Assembly (NCBI GenBank): GCA_035707825.1
Contig: DASSTR010000018.1
Coordinates: forward strand, 1 to 22,587
Direction of reading: 5' to 3'
From: VRUE01 sp035707825
GTDB taxonomy: Bacteria; Actinomycetota; Thermoleophilia; Solirubrobacterales; 70-9
DNA: 22,587 nucleotides
Shown: positions 21,913 through 22,587 of the stretch, in pieces
How the letters are laid out: every line of letters starts with the position of its first letter
Position numbering within the stretch: the first letter of the stretch is position 1
The notes under the pieces: model-generated
Told to the model about the DNA's origin: nothing
Databases searched by the model: none
What the model saw: the letters and a program-made list of their open reading frames with translations, nothing else
Translations under genes and position numbers: made by a program

Positions 21913-22587
21913 CTAGTGTCGCGGGCCGGCGTTGCAGTGGTGTGACTTGCCGGCTCCGCGCCCGCCGTTGCAGTAGTCGAAGCCGCGCCCGCCGTAGAGC
22001 TGGTCGGGGCTGGGGCCGCCGTAGAGGCGATCGTTGCCGCGGCCGCCATGGCAGCCGTCTTGGCCGGGACCCATGATGCAGATGTCGTTGCCGGGTCCAC
22101 CCCAGCAGCCGTCGCTGCCGGCGCCGTGCTTGCAGTAGTCGTTACCGGCGCCCCCAACGCAGTCGCTGTTCTTCTGCCCGGTGATGCAGATGTCGTCACC
22201 GGGACCGCCGACGCAGCGGTTGCGCCGCGCGCCTTCGGAGTAACAGATGTCCCGCTCGCCGTTGCCGACGAACTTGTCGGAGCCACCGCCCAGGTGAACG
22301 GTCAGCGGCAGGGGGAGGTGGTCCTCGACCTTGACGAAGTCGCCCGAGGGGCCCATGTCGACCTCGATCGCGCCGGCGCCGCTCAGCCTGCAGACGGCGA
22401 CCCGGCGGAGGCGCTTGAAGTGGCAGCCGGCCGGATGGGCGTGGGCCATCAGCCCCTTCGCGATCAGTCGGGGGCCGTGGACGCTCAACTTCAGGGTCGA
22501 GCCCGAGGTGGCGCCGTGCAGGACGATCTGGCCCGTCGTCGTGGCTGACGAGGAGAGGAAGCTGAGCACCAGCGCGACGGCCAGTGC
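21913..22587 (-). CDS. Secreted Cys-rich RTX-like calcium-binding-type protein (5' end outside window)
   Basis: The frame is open to the right edge; 224 residues are visible. The first visible residues (ALAVALVLSFLSSSATT) are the end of a signal peptide. A middle domain of about 80 residues follows. From about residue 100 onward come at least six glycine/aspartate repeats such as GGPGDDIC, GGAGNDYC, GGPGNDIC and GGRGNDRL. These match the RTX/hemolysin-type calcium-binding nonapeptide pattern GGxGxDxUx. Unusually, most repeats carry paired cysteines (about 12 in all), suggesting disulfides in addition to calcium. The end is His/Gly-rich (GAGKSHHCNAGPRH). It is convergent with the exported-protein gene. 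Its role is unknown; surface or matrix attachment is a guess. Confidence 0.82.
   Translation of the reverse strand, partial: ALAVALVLSFLSSSATTTGQIVLHGATSGSTLKLSVHGPRLIAKGLMAHAHPAGCHFKRLRRVAVCRLSGAGAIEVDMGPSGDFVKVEDHLPLPLTVHLGGGSDKFVGNGERDICYSEGARRNRCVGGPGDDICITGQKNSDCVGGAGNDYCKHGAGSDGCWGGPGNDICIMGPGQDGCHGGRGNDRLYGGPSPDQLYGGRGFDYCNGGRGAGKSHHCNAGPRH

Noticed and set aside
22048..22548. A 166-codon + strand frame over the RTX-like gene
   Set aside because: It is antisense to the clear RTX repeats, and its Ala/Val-rich sequence follows from the glycine/aspartate codons on the other strand.

Overview
The window is a GC-rich, densely packed stretch of what looks like an actinobacterial chromosome. 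The tkt-tal-pgi order, the mycobacterial-type transaldolase, the short-loop cytochrome bd oxidase and many apparently leaderless genes fit Actinomycetota, possibly class Thermoleophilia. That placement is inference from gene content and style, not from a marker-gene comparison.

Layout: (1) 2-3590, a sugar-phosphate operon on the + strand: the C-terminal part of transketolase, transaldolase and glucose-6-phosphate isomerase. (2) 3664-6210, cydA and cydB of a bd-type quinol oxidase, separated by an odd junction of duplicated gene ends and a palindrome. (3) 6355-7789, a HAD phosphatase and a GNAT acetyltransferase set among repeats. (4) 7862-10117, a divergent pair, cyclopropane-fatty-acid synthase (-) and acyl desaturase (+), both lipid-tail modifiers. 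(5) 10144-12767 (-), a large polytopic membrane protein with a late one-base frameshift and an in-frame palindromic insertion. (6) 12804-14186, an MBL-fold hydrolase (-), a 51-residue membrane protein and a UspA stress protein. (7) 14616-18279 (-), acetyl-CoA synthetase interrupted by an in-frame UGA, and a secreted subtilisin-like protease. (8) 18375-18973, tadA and tRNA-Ser(GGA). (9) 19272-21811, a Fic protein behind a palindromic operator, then a divergent LspA-like protein with a membrane-anchored partner. (10) 21913-22587 (-), the C-terminal part of a secreted Cys-rich RTX-like protein.

Three patterns cut across the genes. First, short duplications of gene ends or gene starts (about 16-28 bp, carrying the stop or start codon) lie beside at least seven gene boundaries: pgi, cydA, cydB, HAD (both ends), GNAT, acs and lspA. 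At acs the copy has grown into an eight-unit minisatellite. Second, long palindromes sit in intergenic gaps, and two of them (5103-5151 and 11881-11929) belong to one sequence family, the second lying inside a coding frame. Third, nearly every transcription-unit head has a TAnnnT (-10-like) hexamer 6-11 bases before its start codon, pointing to leaderless mRNAs as the default. No mobile element, CRISPR array or classic defence island was found. The Fic gene is the only candidate of the toxin or signalling kind.
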